This document shows, in pieces, positions 1-11,706 of a DNA stretch of 64,000 bases. Under the pieces are notes generated by a model. It searched no databases. It had not been told where the DNA came from and saw only the letters and a program-made list of their open reading frames with translations. Origin of the DNA: Desmodus rotundus (Eukaryota > Chordata > Mammalia > Chiroptera > Phyllostomidae); assembly GCF_022682495.2 (NCBI RefSeq), contig NC_071395.1:56559242-56623241 (forward strand), written 5' to 3'. The translations under genes and the position numbers were made by a program. The stretch's first letter is position 1; every line of letters starts with the position of its first letter.

Positions 1-492
1 CTTCATAAAAGAGTAATGAAAACCAAGTTCATATAAAAACCTATACACAAATGTATACAGCAGCCTTATTCATAATCACCAAAAGCTGGAACCCAAATGT
101 CCTTCAAGCTGTTAGTGGATAAACTATAGCACACCATACAATGGCCTACTACTCAGCAATAAGAAGGTATTACTGATTCACACAACTTGTATGCATTTCA
201 AAAACATTTTGCTGAGTGGAAGAAACTAGACCCAGCATGATTCCATTCTGGAAAGGGCAAAACCAGAGGGCCAGACAGTGGCCGCCAAGGGCAGGAAGCA
301 GGGGGAGCACTGAGGAAACACTGTATTTTGCTGTGTATCATGTGCACCCATGTTTTTGGCCCAAACTTTCAGGAAAAAAATCTTTTGGTTTAATTTTTTA
401 ATTCAATGTAAAAAGTTCAACAAAACCGATGATCATATTCCAGGGTATTATTTTGCATAGAGATGTCTCTACTGCTTTCTAGAGTTACACTT

Positions 493-680
493 TTATTTAT
501 TTTTTAAAAGATTTTATTTATTTTTTAGAGAGGGGAAGGGAGGGAGAAAGAGAGGGAGAGAAACATCAATGTGTGGTTGCCTCTTGTACGCCCCCGACTG
601 GGGACCCGGCTGCAGCCAGGCATGTGCCCTAGACTGGGAATTGAACCGGCGACTCAACCACTGAGCCACACCAGCCAGGG
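493..680 (-). repeat. VES-type SINE, reverse orientation
   Basis: Reverse-complement SINE: T-rich tail first, GA-rich middle, ending CCACACCAGCCAGGGC. It is flanked by a 13-base target-site duplication (479-491 and 681-693) with one mismatch. Confidence 0.9.
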
Positions 681-689
681 CTAGAGTTA

Positions 690-918
690 TACTATTAACA
701 CATAAGCGTAAATAAAATTAAAAACATATAATGCACATCCCAATTTCCCCTCAAAAAATTTGGGCAAAAAAGTGCTCATTATACATGGCAAAATATGGAA
801 GTATTTTCGATCCACGGCTGGGAATCCATGATGTGAAGGACCCATTTTAGTTACACAAGATTTGACTATGTGAGTGCTTGGAACCTCTGACCTCCTCACT
901 GTTCAAGGGTCAATTGTG
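690..918. mobile_element. MER2/Tigger-like DNA transposon fragment
   Basis: The stretch includes ATTTTCGATCCACGGCTGGG and ends in TTCAAGGGTCAATTG, both characteristic of pogo/Tigger MER2-type elements. A fuller relative lies at 31.84-32.24 kb. Family call is from remembered consensus. Confidence 0.55.
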
Positions 919-1079
919 TTTTTGTTTCTTGGGTGATGGAACTTTCTGAGATCTTGATCATGGTGGTAGTCACTTGACTCTGCTTTTGTCAAAACTCAAA
1001 GAACTCTACACCAAAGAGAGTGAATTAAAAAATAAATTTTCAAAGGTTTAAAAAGTGCATCTTTTGCTTTGCAGCCCTA

Positions 1080-1900
1080 CTTCCCAGAATGCTGGCTCCT
1101 CCTGATGCCTGGTCGGGGCTGAGCAGCCACCCCACCCACAGGCCCAGTTCTTGGTCAGCTGGTAACAAGGGAGAAACCAACACTCCAAGAGCAGATTTTT
1201 TTGGCACCTTATGGCCATTCCACTCTGTTCTCTGCGTCCCTTCCCCTGACCTGCTCCAAACCAGCTACTGTCCCCACAATCTCCAACCACCATCGGGCCT
1301 TCATTTCCACCTGACAACCAATGTCTTCCAAGTTGTGGCCACCCCTGGCTGTCTCAGCACAACTGGCTCTGTCTCTTCTCAGTGTGTCTCTCCATGAAGA
1401 TGGTCCTGGAGACCCTGGAGACAAGTCAACACGTTCAGCCCTTTCACGCCAGCTCCTCCCGTCCATGGTGTCACCACCTCCTGAGGCTCAGAGGTTACAT
1501 TGCTTTACTTGTGGTCAGGCATCACACTGTTAATAAGTGGCAGGACCAGGCATCAGGCTGCCACTACATAGCAAGGATGAAACACAAGGCCCGTCATCTT
1601 GGGGCTGGCCTGCTACTCCAGTCCTGACGCCCCTCACTAGCTTCTCCTCCAGCATGCCACAGACCTTCATGCCCCCATGCCGCTGTCACAGCTGTTCCCT
1701 TTGCAGGATCGCCTGCCTCTCTATCACCACATTTATCTTTAGAAAGGCCCCCAGGGCCAAAGGTTGCTCTTGTTCTCAGTGCCCACACACCATTGGTGTA
1801 AACCTTTATCCCTGCATGAATCAATCTGACTCTATTTTTCTCCCATGTCAATGGTGAGAGCCTTGAGGGCCAGGGCTACATCACTGTCACCTAAGGATCA
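1080..1900. repeat. Unique to L2-like sequence, no gene seen
   Basis: Pyrimidine-rich sequence resembling decayed LINE2/MIR. Short open frames here lack codon-like conservation or splice signals. Confidence 0.3.
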
Positions 1901-2010
1901 CCAAGCAAATCCAGGGTACCTAGCACACTATAGGTGCATCACACAGACACACACAGTAGCAGAGGAGGGACAGACACTGGGTCTCAAACTTATTCAAGAC
2001 TCAGGTGTCA

Positions 2011-2215
2011 CGCTAGCTGGTGTGGCTCAGTGGATTGATCATCGGCCTATGAACCCAAAGGTCACTGGTTCAATTCCTGGTCAGGGCACATGCCTGGGTT
2101 GTGGGCCAGGTCCCCAGTTGGTGGTGTGCAAGATGCAGCTGGTTGATGTTTCTCTCTCTTTCTCCCTCCCTCCCCTCTCTCTAAAAATAAATAAATAAGA
2201 TCTTAAAAAAAAAAA
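2011..2215 (+). repeat. VES-type SINE, forward
   Basis: Head CTAGCTGGTGTGGCTCAG, B-box-like GGTTCAATTCC, CT-rich middle and an A-rich tail ending near 2215. Confidence 0.9.
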
Positions 2216-3070
2216 GAATTGTGTATTTGGTGCATTCTTTTAAGTTAAAGAAGGGCAATTGGAAATTGTCCTGACAGTTTATTAATAAATTCAGTATCTT
2301 TTTTAGGATCACCAGTAAGTACCACCCCATCCCACAGAATCAGTTAACTGCAGGAACAAAAAGGGAAATTTTGAGTGCATCGAAATGACTCCTGCTGATT
2401 TAAAAAGATTCCAGTAAATGGATGCATCATGGAGAAGTCCTGTTTGGATGACCTGAGGGTTTTCAGCTCCATTGCACTATTTTAAACAATCCTGGTTGCC
2501 TGTGGGACATCAGTAATGTTGTTCACATCAGTAGTACAGTACACCTACTGCATGTATAAAGGAGATGTGTATAGAAATGACATAAAACTATACATAGGTG
2601 GTACACACATAAAGCAGCAAGACTGGTTTCCACTGCACATCCCTTAGAATCTGTCTCATTTTATAGTCACAGAGCAGACTTTTTAAACTACTTGAGCAAG
2701 AACAAAACTAGAACAATCAAATGTATCTTCAGGCCCAACCTTGACACTTCACACATATGTGGTGGGGCCTGGACTCAAGTATTCCAGATGTAAAAATCTG
2801 AGTTCTTCAGGGTAAATGTCTTAGGAATGTAAGGTCCCCCAGGAAATACCCTGGTGCCAGAAAAAAGACTGAATATATCAACTGACCCAATTATAACTGC
2901 TGTGAGAGGTGAGGGCTCAAGTGGACAGAGTACACGTTTTCCTACTCGCCCCTTCCCATAGCCCATGGAAAGGAAAGCCATCTGCCTGGGGTGGCTCCAG
3001 CTAAGTCACAGCAATTCCACATCTGCCAAACTGAGACACCTGGGGCAGAAATAGATCAAGTGCAGCTCCA
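2216..3070. other. Intronic sequence without a recognised feature
   Basis: No repeat family, exon or regulatory element could be recognised here. Confidence 0.3.
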
Positions 3071-3072
3071 AC

Positions 3073-3500
3073 CCTCAAGTTCAGACCATTACCAGGCCAC
3101 CTCAGTACTGCAAAAGCCTCTTGATGAGTCCTTCCATCCTTGTCCCTTCCCTAGAAAAGCAATCTTCTAAGATCATCTCTCCTTTTTTAAAAAGATTTTA
3201 TTTATTTTACTTTTTGGAGAGGGAAAGGGAGGGAGAAAGAGAGGGAGGAAAACAACAATGTGTAGTTGCTTCTTGTGAGCCCCCCACTGGGGACCTAGCC
3301 TTCAACCCAGGCATGTATCCTACACTGGGAATCAAACTAGTAACCCCTTTATTCACAGGCTGGCACTCAACCACAGAGCCACACCAGCCAGGGCTAAGAT
3401 CACCTCTTGATTGTGCCTAGAAACCCTCTATCACCAGCCCAGCATGATTTTCTAGATTTACCTCCAAGTTCACCTTCTGGCCCAAAGTGCTCCATAGGCT
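3073..3500. repeat. Local direct duplication, copy 1, split by a SINE
   Basis: 3073-3180 plus 3396-3500 matches 4540-4740, for example CCACCTCAGTACTGCAAAAG and GATTGTGCCTAGAAACCCTC in both. Copy 1 alone carries the SINE at 3181-3395, so the SINE arrived after the duplication. Confidence 0.8.
3181..3395 (-). repeat. VES-type SINE, reverse
   Basis: T-rich tail, GA-rich middle, ending ACACCAGCCAGGGC. The flanks AAGATCATCTCT and AAGATCACCTCT form the target-site duplication. The empty site is preserved in the paralogous copy near 4640. Confidence 0.9.
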
Positions 3501-3589
3501 CGAAGAGATCTGATCAGCTCCACAGCCCTGCTAAGAGTTCTAGCTTCTTTTTGGCTGGTCAAGCCCACTCCAGGGCTTTTGAACAGAAC

Positions 3590-3740
3590 TACAAAGCAAC
3601 ATGGCAAAGCAGAAAAATCCCACAGGCTTTGAAGCCCGGCAGATCTGAACTCCGATACTAACCATAATACTAATCAGCTGCACTATTGTGGGCCCATAAC
3701 TTCCTTTCCCAGAGGTCAGTTTCCTTACCCACAAAACGAA
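3590..3740. repeat. MIR-like SINE relic
   Basis: Contains GGCTTTGAAGCC, GATCTGAACTCC and a TTTCCTTACCCACAAAACG segment in MIR order. Strongly decayed. Confidence 0.45.
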
Positions 3741-4539
3741 GATGTTACCACTTGCTTTGCAGCACCCATCAGTTCTGGGTAAGCACCCACTTCACCACCC
3801 GCCTCCAGGTCCACTAAGGAATACTTCAACCCTTTTCCTTTGGGACCCTAGAAACAATCCAACCTTTGATGTCATTTCTAATGGGCCTGGGTTCCAGGGA
3901 AGCCAGTGTGGTTCCACCAGCCAGGGCTCACCATCACAGCAGCCCTTTCAAAGCAAAAGATCTCATTCAGAGTTCCCCACTCAGTCACACACATAACCTC
4001 AGACAAATCTGCTGGCCTCTTAATCTGTTCACCAGATATGAAGTTGCTGAAGTCCCATCCCCTCACTCCTAATTTAGTAACAAAATCGAGGTGAGTGTGT
4101 CCCTGACTTACCTCCCTGCCTGCAGCTGCATGCACCCTCATCTCCTTTCTTACAGTCCTCGTCCTCTCTTCAAATCTCCTCCTTCCACTTCATTTGGTGG
4201 CACACATGTCCTCTAAGCCACTTCTCTCCATCCCTGTACCTAAACAAACTCAGCATCTCCAAACCCAACTTGATCTTTTCCCTCCAAATCATTCCTCTTC
4301 CTCTGTCTCCCTGTTTCTGTTCATGGTAACATCGGTTTTGCCATTGGGTTGTTCTGGACTGTTCTCTTTCCTGTGACCCTTTCCTCTGGCATAAATGTCT
4401 CTGATAGGTGGCTAGATCCACTCACTTCTGAGCTCCCTTCTAAGCCTTCCTTCACTCAGCACAGATGGGAGTGCCAACCACATGCCAGGCACAGAGCAAG
4501 TCACTGGACAAAGAAGATAAAGAAGTAGTTGCCATCCCA

Positions 4540-4740
4540 ACTCTCAAGTTCAGGCCATTTACCAGGCCACCTCAGTACTGCAAAAGCCTCTTGACCAGTC
4601 TGTCTACCCTTGAGTTTTCCCTAGAAAAGCAGTCTTCCAAGATCATCTCTTGATTGTGCCTAGAAACCCTCTATCACTAGACCCTGGCATGTTTTCTAGG
4701 CTTATCTCCAAGTCCACCTTATGGCCCTCAGTCTGGCCAA
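4540..4740. repeat. Local direct duplication, copy 2 (empty SINE site)
   Basis: Paralogue of 3073-3500 at a spacing of about 1.46 kb, without the SINE. It continues into L2-like sequence on its right. Confidence 0.8.
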
Positions 4741-5950
4741 ACTGGTCCACTCAGGCTTCTGGTCCTCCTTGTGCCCTCCCCTCTTATTCACTCAGGCCAC
4801 TTGCTGCACCTGGAAACTCCTACCAACACCTCTCTGATCACAATGACCAGTCTGAACACCAATGCTGTCATCAAAACCAAGCAATGAACGACCACTTCTT
4901 TCCACACTTTCTCAGTGCTGTCATGAGCTCCAGCTTAGACCCTATGTTGTTGGATCTCATACACCTGTATCTTTTCTCCCCAGCTCAGGTTGTTAAGTGC
5001 CTTCAGGAGGCAATTTCTTCCACATCTCCCTATTCCCTGTGACAATGGACAAGTAGTTATGTTTCATATTTTTCAGGCTATAAAAGTGCAATTGTGAACT
5101 CAGCCTATGTACATGGAGGCTCTAGGCTGAGTGGGGATGGATGATGATCATGTAAGTGAGTCCCCCCACATGTAGGGACACGACCTGGACGCTGCTTTCT
5201 GCCACCTTCCCACTCAACTTTCTATATACCTACACACACGCACTCTACTTGAGTGATGTGCTTTCTAGTTTATACCCACATTCTAAACTGCTCCTTCTCT
5301 CAACGTCTCTGTTTTCCCTAGTGACCAACTAATGTTCACCTACCGGCCATACAGTCAGAGACTCAGAATCATTCTTCTCTTGCTCATGTCCCGCATCTAA
5401 ATACCCACTGAGTCCTGTGTCTTTTAGCTCCTAACTGCATCTCAAACCCATCCCCTTTTGTTCCCTATCACTACAGCCCAGGGTCATATTCCTGACTTTT
5501 CTTACCTAAAGGAATCACCTCCTAACTGGTTTGCTAACCTTCATCATTACCCTCCTCCAACTCTTCCTCCTGTGTACAGATCTGACCCCTTCACTTTGTG
5601 AACTAAAACTACATAACAGTCACCCTGGTGTGGCCTATCAGACAACACTCACACCCTCTGCACATCAGCTACATGAGTTCTTTAGCCACTACTCACTTCA
5701 TCTTTCTTGACCCTGAATTACCAGACCCCCATGTTGTTCCATGAACAAATCTAAATGTTTCCACCTCCGTATCTTTGCCAGTGCTGTTCCTGCATCCTAC
5801 AAAGACCCTCCCCAGGGTCTTTACCTGGATTAACTCCTCCCAGCACACATGCTCACCTCCTTCAAGAAGCACTCTGTGATTTGTTAGTGTTCTGATTTTC
5901 AGTGCTTTCACATCAGCCACCTACAACCATCAATGCACTAACCAGAGTAA
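4741..5950 (+). repeat. L2-like fragments and unassigned intronic DNA
   Basis: 5.48-5.95 kb has the L2 3'-end texture (CTCC..CACCTCCTTCAAGAAGCACTC near 5850). The rest is unassigned. Confidence 0.4.
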
Positions 5951-6414
5951 GTCAAAATGATTTACACACATGATATAATCACCACTGCTTACCCAGAGCT
6001 CACTCAGGACCTAGGACACAGCAATGAAACAGGGAGAGTTGCTTAAAGGAGGGAAGCAAGACGAATTCCCTTTCCAGGCTGGTTCCCTCTTCTTTTCCTG
6101 ACCCAAGGCCTCAGGTCAGCCTGGCTGTTTCACCACTGCCACCTAGAGGCGAGGATAGCAACTGCACTTATCTCACCTTTCAGCATTTAATTTGATTCAA
6201 TAAATTGAATGGATGGGGAGGACACAAATGAGGAAGTTTATTCTGGTGTGACAGAGGCTTCAAACGATGAATGAGCTCTGGTCTGGGCCACAGAGTGAGA
6301 GGGAGAGATCTCCAGGTGGAGGAGAAGAGCACTCCAAGCGGTGGGGGCAACAGACAGAGAGAGGATTGGAGTTTGCACAGGTGAAATCAGAAAGGAAGGG
6401 TTAGAATGTGCAAG

Positions 6415-6600
6415 GCCCTGGCCAGTGTGGCTCAGTTGGTTGGAGCGTCATCCTGTAAGAGAAAGGTAGCGGGATGGGTCCCTGTCTGGGTGCGTATATC
6501 CCCGGTCTGGACAAGTATGGGAGGCAACCAATCAGTGCTTCTCACTTGCATCGATGTCTCTCTCCCTTCCTCTCCCTCTAAAAGGCAATGGGGGGGAGGG
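6415..6600 (+). repeat. Older VES-type SINE, forward
   Basis: Head CTGGCCAGTGTGGCTCAGTT followed by GGTTGGAGCGTCATCCTG. It retains the classic GAGCGTC head and the CATCGATG motif, unlike the more abundant young type in this window. Confidence 0.8.
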
Positions 6601-7074
6601 GAGTGCAAGATCTGGAATCCCCACTTCAGCTTTTAAAACACCTGAAGAGGTTTTTAAAATTAAGGTTTTTTTGCTGCCCAAAGACTTTTAATCAGAAGTG
6701 ACATACATGATCAAATTTGTGTTTATGACAACTCTTGCTGGAAGAGTGAAGAAAGGATAAAAATGGGAGGCAGGGAGTGAGAGAAGCAACCAAGCAAGCA
6801 TCAGGAAGATGCTATTTTCATTATTCTCCTCTTGCTGCCCTATGACTTCAGATTCGACACATCCAAACTGAAATTCTGCCCCCTCAAAACCAGTGTTTCG
6901 ACACAAACATTATTTATGTCCACATTTTGATACGTTCATGTATTTTGGCCTGTTTGTGGATCTTGAAGTTGCAGAGATTTATAACAGATCCCAGCACAGG
7001 GCTCTGCACACAGAGATGCTCAATGACAACTGAATGGAATTCCTGTGTGGGTCCCCTGGACCCTTGTGATTGTA

Positions 7075-7450
7075 AGAGCAGTAAAACTCTGTGATTAAGA
7101 GTAATAAGGACTCTGAGCCAGAGGACCTGAGTTCAAATCCTACCTTGGCCACTTTACAGTATGAGGCCGGTAATATCAAATGATCCATCTATGCCTCAGG
7201 CTTTTTTTGTCCCTAAAACAAACACTGTAACAGCACCTCCCTCAAGGGCTGAAGATAAATGTCTGTGAAGTGTCAAGCACAAAATAAATCCTCACTAAAA
7301 ACTGCCAATGCTTTATAATATCATTAATTCAGTGCCTGACACTCACAAGCCATGCACAATGCTAGGGGCTTCCCACACCCTTAAATCTTCACGGCAATGT
7401 TCTTGTCAATCCTGTTTTACAGATAAGAAAAATAAGTCCCCCACAGATGA
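7075..7450. repeat. MIR relics
   Basis: 7.08-7.24 kb contains CCTGAGTTCAAATCCTACC, the MIR B-box region. A second stretch at 7.33-7.45 kb ends TTTTACAGATAAGAAAA. Confidence 0.6.
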
Positions 7451-7532
7451 GTTTGTTTAGGGTCTTGGAAGCCTTAGATCTTAAGGTGTCAGATGGGGCT
7501 GGAGGAACCTTTAGTGGAAGATTATTTAGTCC

Positions 7533-7757
7533 AGTGGTCGTTCTCACATATGAATGAGTGAGTGAATGAGTCTGTCTGTGAGAGAGACAGAAAGACCTTT
7601 GGCAATGTGAAGACTTTTCTGATCTTCACAAGGAATGGGACACTACTGGCATCTAGTGGGTAGAGGTCAGGAATTATTCAACATTTGACAATGCACAGGG
7701 CAGCTGAAACCAAGAATGATCAGACCCAAAATGTCAGCAGTGCCAAGGTGAGAAACT
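7533..7757 (+). mobile_element. MER20 (hAT-Charlie) relic
   Basis: Starts CAGTGGTCGTTCTCA, contains ACTGGCATCTAGTGGGTAGA and AATGCACAGGGCAGC, ends AGGTGAGAAACTC. This is the order of the MER20 consensus. It contains a small GTGA-rich insertion near 7555-7590. Confidence 0.75.
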
Positions 7758-8577
7758 CTTCTCCAGAGTAATCCTCCTCTCCATCTTCCCACTTCTGGAG
7801 CACTGACCATCTGGATTCCACATGAACACTTTAGGTAAGGGGGCTCTATCTCTCCAGCGGCAGCGCAAGCAAAGTTCTTCCCCACCTGCTGGGCACCCAG
7901 TAGGTTTTAAACCCATTTTAATGAGTCTAGCAGCAGAGGACTCCAGAAAGGGAAAGAAGAGTATCCATCCTCCATTGTTCAACTGCCTGCAGTTTGTCTT
8001 TTCAACACACACACATTTTATAAATCCAAATGTCCCCCGCCCCCAAACCAGCTTTGTTAGAGCTGGCGTTCAAAAATTATATATTTTTCTAGGACTCGCA
8101 TACGTACTGAAGGGTTTGCACACTTTCCAAAGGACCTTAGATCAGCCGCGGTCCTCTGACAACGACCACAAAAGAATCTGCAGGATTTCCAGCGGACGGG
8201 GTCCCTGGGCCGTGACCTCTGCGCTTAAGGCGCTCACCCCACTACCTCGCCTCTGGCTTCGCTCTCCTGCCTCCGGGTTCTCGGCTTCCAAGACTACACA
8301 GGCTCGGATCGTGGAGCGCGGCTGGCAGGCGCGTGCCCACGCCGTGTCCCCCTCGCCCGCTCCTCGCGGCGGCTGAGGAATCCGGCCCGGGGCCTGCCGC
8401 CCGCGCCCTCACCGGCCAGCTCCTGCCCTCCCGCCCCGGCCGCGCGCGTCCCCTCCAGGCCAGGCGAGGCCTGGGCCTCATTCGGTGCAGGCCCGTGAAC
8501 GCCAGCGGCCCGGGCAGGCGAGCTCTGGCCTGCCCGCGGCCTACCCAGTCCGGCACCACCGAAGGCCTCTGCCTCAC

Positions 8578-8730
8578 CTGTAGCGGGCGGGCGGGCCCGG
8601 GGCTGCTCCGAGGCGGGCGAGCGGCGGCGGCGCGGTGCTAACGGCTCCGCTCGGCCTCGGTAGCGGCAGCGGAGGCAGCGGCTACGGCGACGGAGGCAGT
8701 GGAGGCGGCGGCAGCTCCTCCTCGGCGCGC
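8578..8730 (-). other. ELAVL1: Putative ELAVL1 non-coding exon 1
   Basis: On the minus strand a GC-rich stretch with CCGCCTCC/GCTGCCTCC repeats ends ...CGCTACAG followed by GTGAGG at 8577-8572, a consensus splice donor. Human ELAVL1 (the RNA-binding protein HuR, which stabilises AU-rich mRNAs) starts with a non-coding exon in a CpG island followed by a long first intron; the start codon is in exon 2. That fits here: no RRM-coding exon is seen between 1 and 8577. The 5' end near 8730 is guessed from the CCAAT boxes about 55 and 85 bases upstream. It could be another minus-strand gene if synteny were broken. Confidence 0.55.
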
Positions 8731-8782
8731 ACGACCCGCTCGAGCCCCCGGCCCGGACACGCCCACCCCGGCGCGTGCACCC

Positions 8783-8818
8783 ATTGGCCAGCATTTGCCA
8801 AGGTGCGCTTCTCATTGG
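8783..8818 (-). promoter_or_regulatory. Tandem CCAAT boxes (NF-Y pair)
   Basis: Plus-strand ATTGG at 8783-8787 and 8814-8818 gives two CCAAT boxes on the minus strand, both in a GGCCAATG context, with starts 31 bases apart. Confidence 0.7.
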
Positions 8819-9089
8819 CCGGTGTGGCTGTCGCGGCGCCTTAGGGCGCGCGGTGGAGGCGGGACTTCCGGCCGGTGCTGCCTAGGAAGGGCTCGAGGGC
8901 CGGCTCGAGAGCCAAGTGGCAGGCGATGGTCGCGGAGGGGTCCGGGAGGGGTTCAGGATGGGTCCAGCTCACGGAGGCCGGCTGAACTCGGTGATGTAAG
9001 ACCCACGCACGTGGTCGAGCGCATGCTGTGTGCCCGCCCAAGCCTGTCTTGCCGCCGCCGTCACCTCCGTGCAAGGTAGGAGCCGGCAG

Positions 9090-9235
9090 CGCGCCTGGAC
9101 TATGGAATGAGAACCCGGGTTCGAATCCCGGCCCCAACTTTCCCCGTACTACAGGGGGTTTGACAGGGGCTGACGTCACCTCGTTCGGCCTTAGTATCCT
9201 TATCTGATGTGGTGAGGAGACAGGGTATGGGACGT
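9090..9235 (+). repeat. MIR relic
   Basis: ACCCGGGTTCGAATCCCGGC followed by a decayed CCTTAGTATCCTTATCTG segment is the MIR order. It looks like a tRNA arm but is not a tRNA gene. Confidence 0.6.
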
Positions 9236-9325
9236 GGTCAGCGGTCAGCAGTGTTAACTATTAGGGCTCTTGGGTTCCCAGAAGCTCAGCCTAGCATTAA
9301 TTCATTAAACTGTTATTAAGCATCT

Positions 9326-9516
9326 GCCCTGGCTGGTGTGGCTCAGTGGACTGAGTGGCACAGGTTCGATTCCCAATCAGGGCACATGCCTGGGTTGTGG
9401 GCCAGGTCCCCAGTAGGGGGTGCCCTGAGAGGCAACCACACGTTGATGTTTCTCTCCCTCTCTTTCTCCGGTCTGTCCCCTCTCTCTGAAAATAAATAAA
9501 TAAAACCTTAAAAAAA
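9326..9516 (+). repeat. VES-type SINE, forward
   Basis: Perfect 13-base target-site duplication TGTTATTAAGCAT at 9311-9323 and 9517-9529. The element lacks part of its tRNA-like head (about 20 bases missing near 9357). Confidence 0.9.
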
Positions 9517-9599
9517 TGTTATTAAGCATTTACTCTGTGCCAGGCACTGCATGGGCAGTGAACAGACACAAATACCTGCCCTTACTGAGCTCATGTCCT

Positions 9600-10300
9600 A
9601 GACTATTGCTGTCCAGTAAAAAATAAATGTACGTGAGCCACAAATGTTGGCCACATGCTCAAGTAGGCATGTTAAAGGAAAAAAGTAAAAAGAAAGAGAT
9701 GGCTTTAATTTTAATAACGGGTTTTATTTAAACAATGCATGTCCAAAACGTTATTTTAACAAGTAATCAATATAAAAAGTTATGAGATCCTTCACATTAT
9801 TTTTTTTCTTCACTCATCTCTGAACACTCATAGCCCATCTGAAGTTGGACTGGCTACTGCACTGGATTGTGTAGTGCTAGACAGGGAGGCAGAAAAGAAA
9901 TCAAGGAGATTCCACATCAGGTGGTGAAAAGTGGTAAAAAGAAAAGTAAATTGAGGAAAGGGCAGGGGGAATGTGGGAGTAGCAACTTGAAACACAGTGG
10001 TCAGCAAGGTTGAAAAGATGGCATCTGCAGAAGGGCTGGAAGGAGTTGAGACGACTAAACTAAAAATTACGCCATTCATTGTTGAGTGCAGTGTTGGTTC
10101 AGTGGAACTTTCTGTGATGATGGGCATGTGTTTTATCAGCACTAATTTAGTAGCTACTAGCTCCATGTAGCTTTTGGGCATTTGACCTGTTACTATTTCC
10201 ACTAAAGAACTGAATTTTTAATATATTTAATGTTTACTTAATTGAAATTTAAATAGTCACAATAGGGCCAGTGGTTTCTATAACAGATGACATAGATTTA
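9600..10300. mobile_element. hAT-type (MER) DNA transposon relic
   Basis: GCTGTCCAGTAAAAAATAAA, then AAGTAAAAAGAAAGAGATGG and TTTTATTTAAACAATGCATG, recall an abundant mammalian hAT element. Family not fixed. Confidence 0.4.
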
Positions 10301-10479
10301 GGAGAATGGTGGCAAGTGCTCTGAATTGAGCCTGTACCGTGTGCTTAATGCCTGATGCAGGTTCTGCTGTGTAATTTTTGAAATCTCTCTGTGAGAAGGC
10401 AGCAATGATTATTGTCACCATGAAGAATGAAGTCCTTCATTCACTGATGTATACTTTATTGTTATCATTAATAGACAAC

Positions 10480-11250
10480 ATTTCTATTTCTATTTCTAAA
10501 ACTGTTCTATTTTTTAGAACCGTTTTAGATTTACAGAAATATTGCAAAGAAGGTGTAGGGTTGTTATTTTCCTCACACCAGCTTCCCCTATTATTGCATC
10601 TTTTATTAGTATGATACATTTTAAAAAGATTTTATTTATTTTTAGAGAGAGGGGAAGGGAGAGAGAAAGAGAGAGACAGAGAAACATCAATGTGCGGCTT
10701 CCTCTCACATGCCCTCCACTGGGGATCCAGCCTGCAACACAGGCATGTACCCTGATTGGGAATCAAACCAGTGACCCTTTGGTTCACTGTCTGGCACTCA
10801 GTCCACTGAGCCACACAAGCCAAGGCTAGTATGATACATTTATTATAATTACTGAAACAATATCGATGTTATTATTGACCAAAGTTCATATTTAATTTAA
10901 TTTCCCTAATATACTTTTTCTCTTCCAGATTCCCATCCAAGATACCATATTACATTTGGTTGTCTGCACCACCCCCCATCTTTCTCTTTTTCTAAAAAAA
11001 TATAATTGACATATAACATTGTATTAGTTTTAGGTGTGCAACATAATGATTTGATATATGTATATATTGCAAAATAATCACCACAATAAGTTTAGTTAAC
11101 ATCAATCACCACACCTAGTTACAAATTTTTTGTTCTTGTAATAAGAACTTTTAAGGTCTATTTTCTTACTTGTCCTATCTCTTTAGGCCGTTCTTGACTG
11201 TGGCAAATTCTCAGACTTTCTGTGTTTTTGATGACCTTGGCGGGGTTTTT
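10480..11250. repeat. Old L1 3' UTR fragments
   Basis: 10.87-11.24 kb contains TATAATTGACATATAACATT and AATCACCACAATAAGTTTAG, typical of L1M-class 3' UTRs. A SINE (10621-10826) divides it from an earlier fragment. Confidence 0.6.
10621..10826 (-). repeat. VES-type SINE, reverse
   Basis: Perfect 14-base target-site duplication TAGTATGATACATT at 10607-10620 and 10827-10840. Confidence 0.95.
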
Positions 11251-11706
11251 TTGTGAAGATTTTATTTATTCATTTTTAGAAAGAGGGAAGGGGAGGGAGA
11301 AAGAGAGGGAGAGAGACTTCTGGTCAAGATGGAGGTGTAGGTAAACATAGCTCACCTCCTTGCACAACCACAGCAAAAATTACAACTGGACCATAAAACA
11401 AATATCACCTAGAATCATCAGAAAATTGAGCTGTATGGAAGTCTGACAACCAAGGAATTGAAGAAGTTACATTCATCCAGACAGGTAGGAGGGGTGGAGA
11501 TGCAGATTGAGAGGTCCCACACCCACATGTGCTGAATAAAAATTGGAAGGGATACCTTAGGAGCAAGGGATCCCAACCCCACACCAGACCATCCAGCCCA
11601 GGGTTACAATGCCAGGGAGATAAGTCCCTGTAACTGCTGGTTGTAAAACTGTGAGGTTGGGGTGGTGGAAGAAACTGTGGGACTCTCAGGAGTCTCCTCT
11701 TAAAAG

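Larger units (their letters stand above)
1..1045 (+). repeat. Old L1 3' end, interrupted by a SINE and a Tigger-like element
   Basis: The opening bases read as the decayed end of L1 ORF2 (the usual passage about a low-abundance test animal frame encoding 'MTEHFYSAI'-like residues is not intact) followed by an L1 3' UTR. The L1 resumes at about 919 with a 3' UTR ending in an A-rich tail near 1040. A VES SINE (493-680) and a MER2/Tigger-like fragment (about 690-918) interrupt it. Everything from here to 8.5 kb lies in what I interpret as ELAVL1 intron 1. Subfamily not assigned. Confidence 0.6.
8200..9100. promoter_or_regulatory. ELAVL1: CpG island promoter, probably ELAVL1
   Basis: Dense CpG and long GC-rich runs contrast with the AT-rich flanks. 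On the minus strand two CCAAT boxes (8814-8818 and 8783-8787) start 31 bases apart, about three helical turns, the favoured arrangement for NF-Y. They lie just upstream of a GC-rich stretch that ends in a good minus-strand donor at 8577. Position left of CCL25 and FBN3 and minus orientation match ELAVL1 in human 19p13.2. The promoter call is well supported; the gene name rests on synteny because no ELAVL1 coding exon lies in the window. Confidence 0.65.

Noticed and set aside
2011..2100. tRNA-like heads of the VES SINEs as tRNA genes
   Set aside because: They lack intact acceptor and anticodon stems and are followed by SINE bodies and tails.
8294..8815. Open frames on both strands in the CpG island
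   Set aside because: GC-rich DNA has few stops; they cross the putative exon-intron border and are Ala/Arg/Gly-rich without a domain.
9105..9140. Possible tRNA gene (GGGTTCGAATCCC)
   Set aside because: Only the B-box arm is present; the neighbouring sequence follows MIR order and no cloverleaf can be formed.
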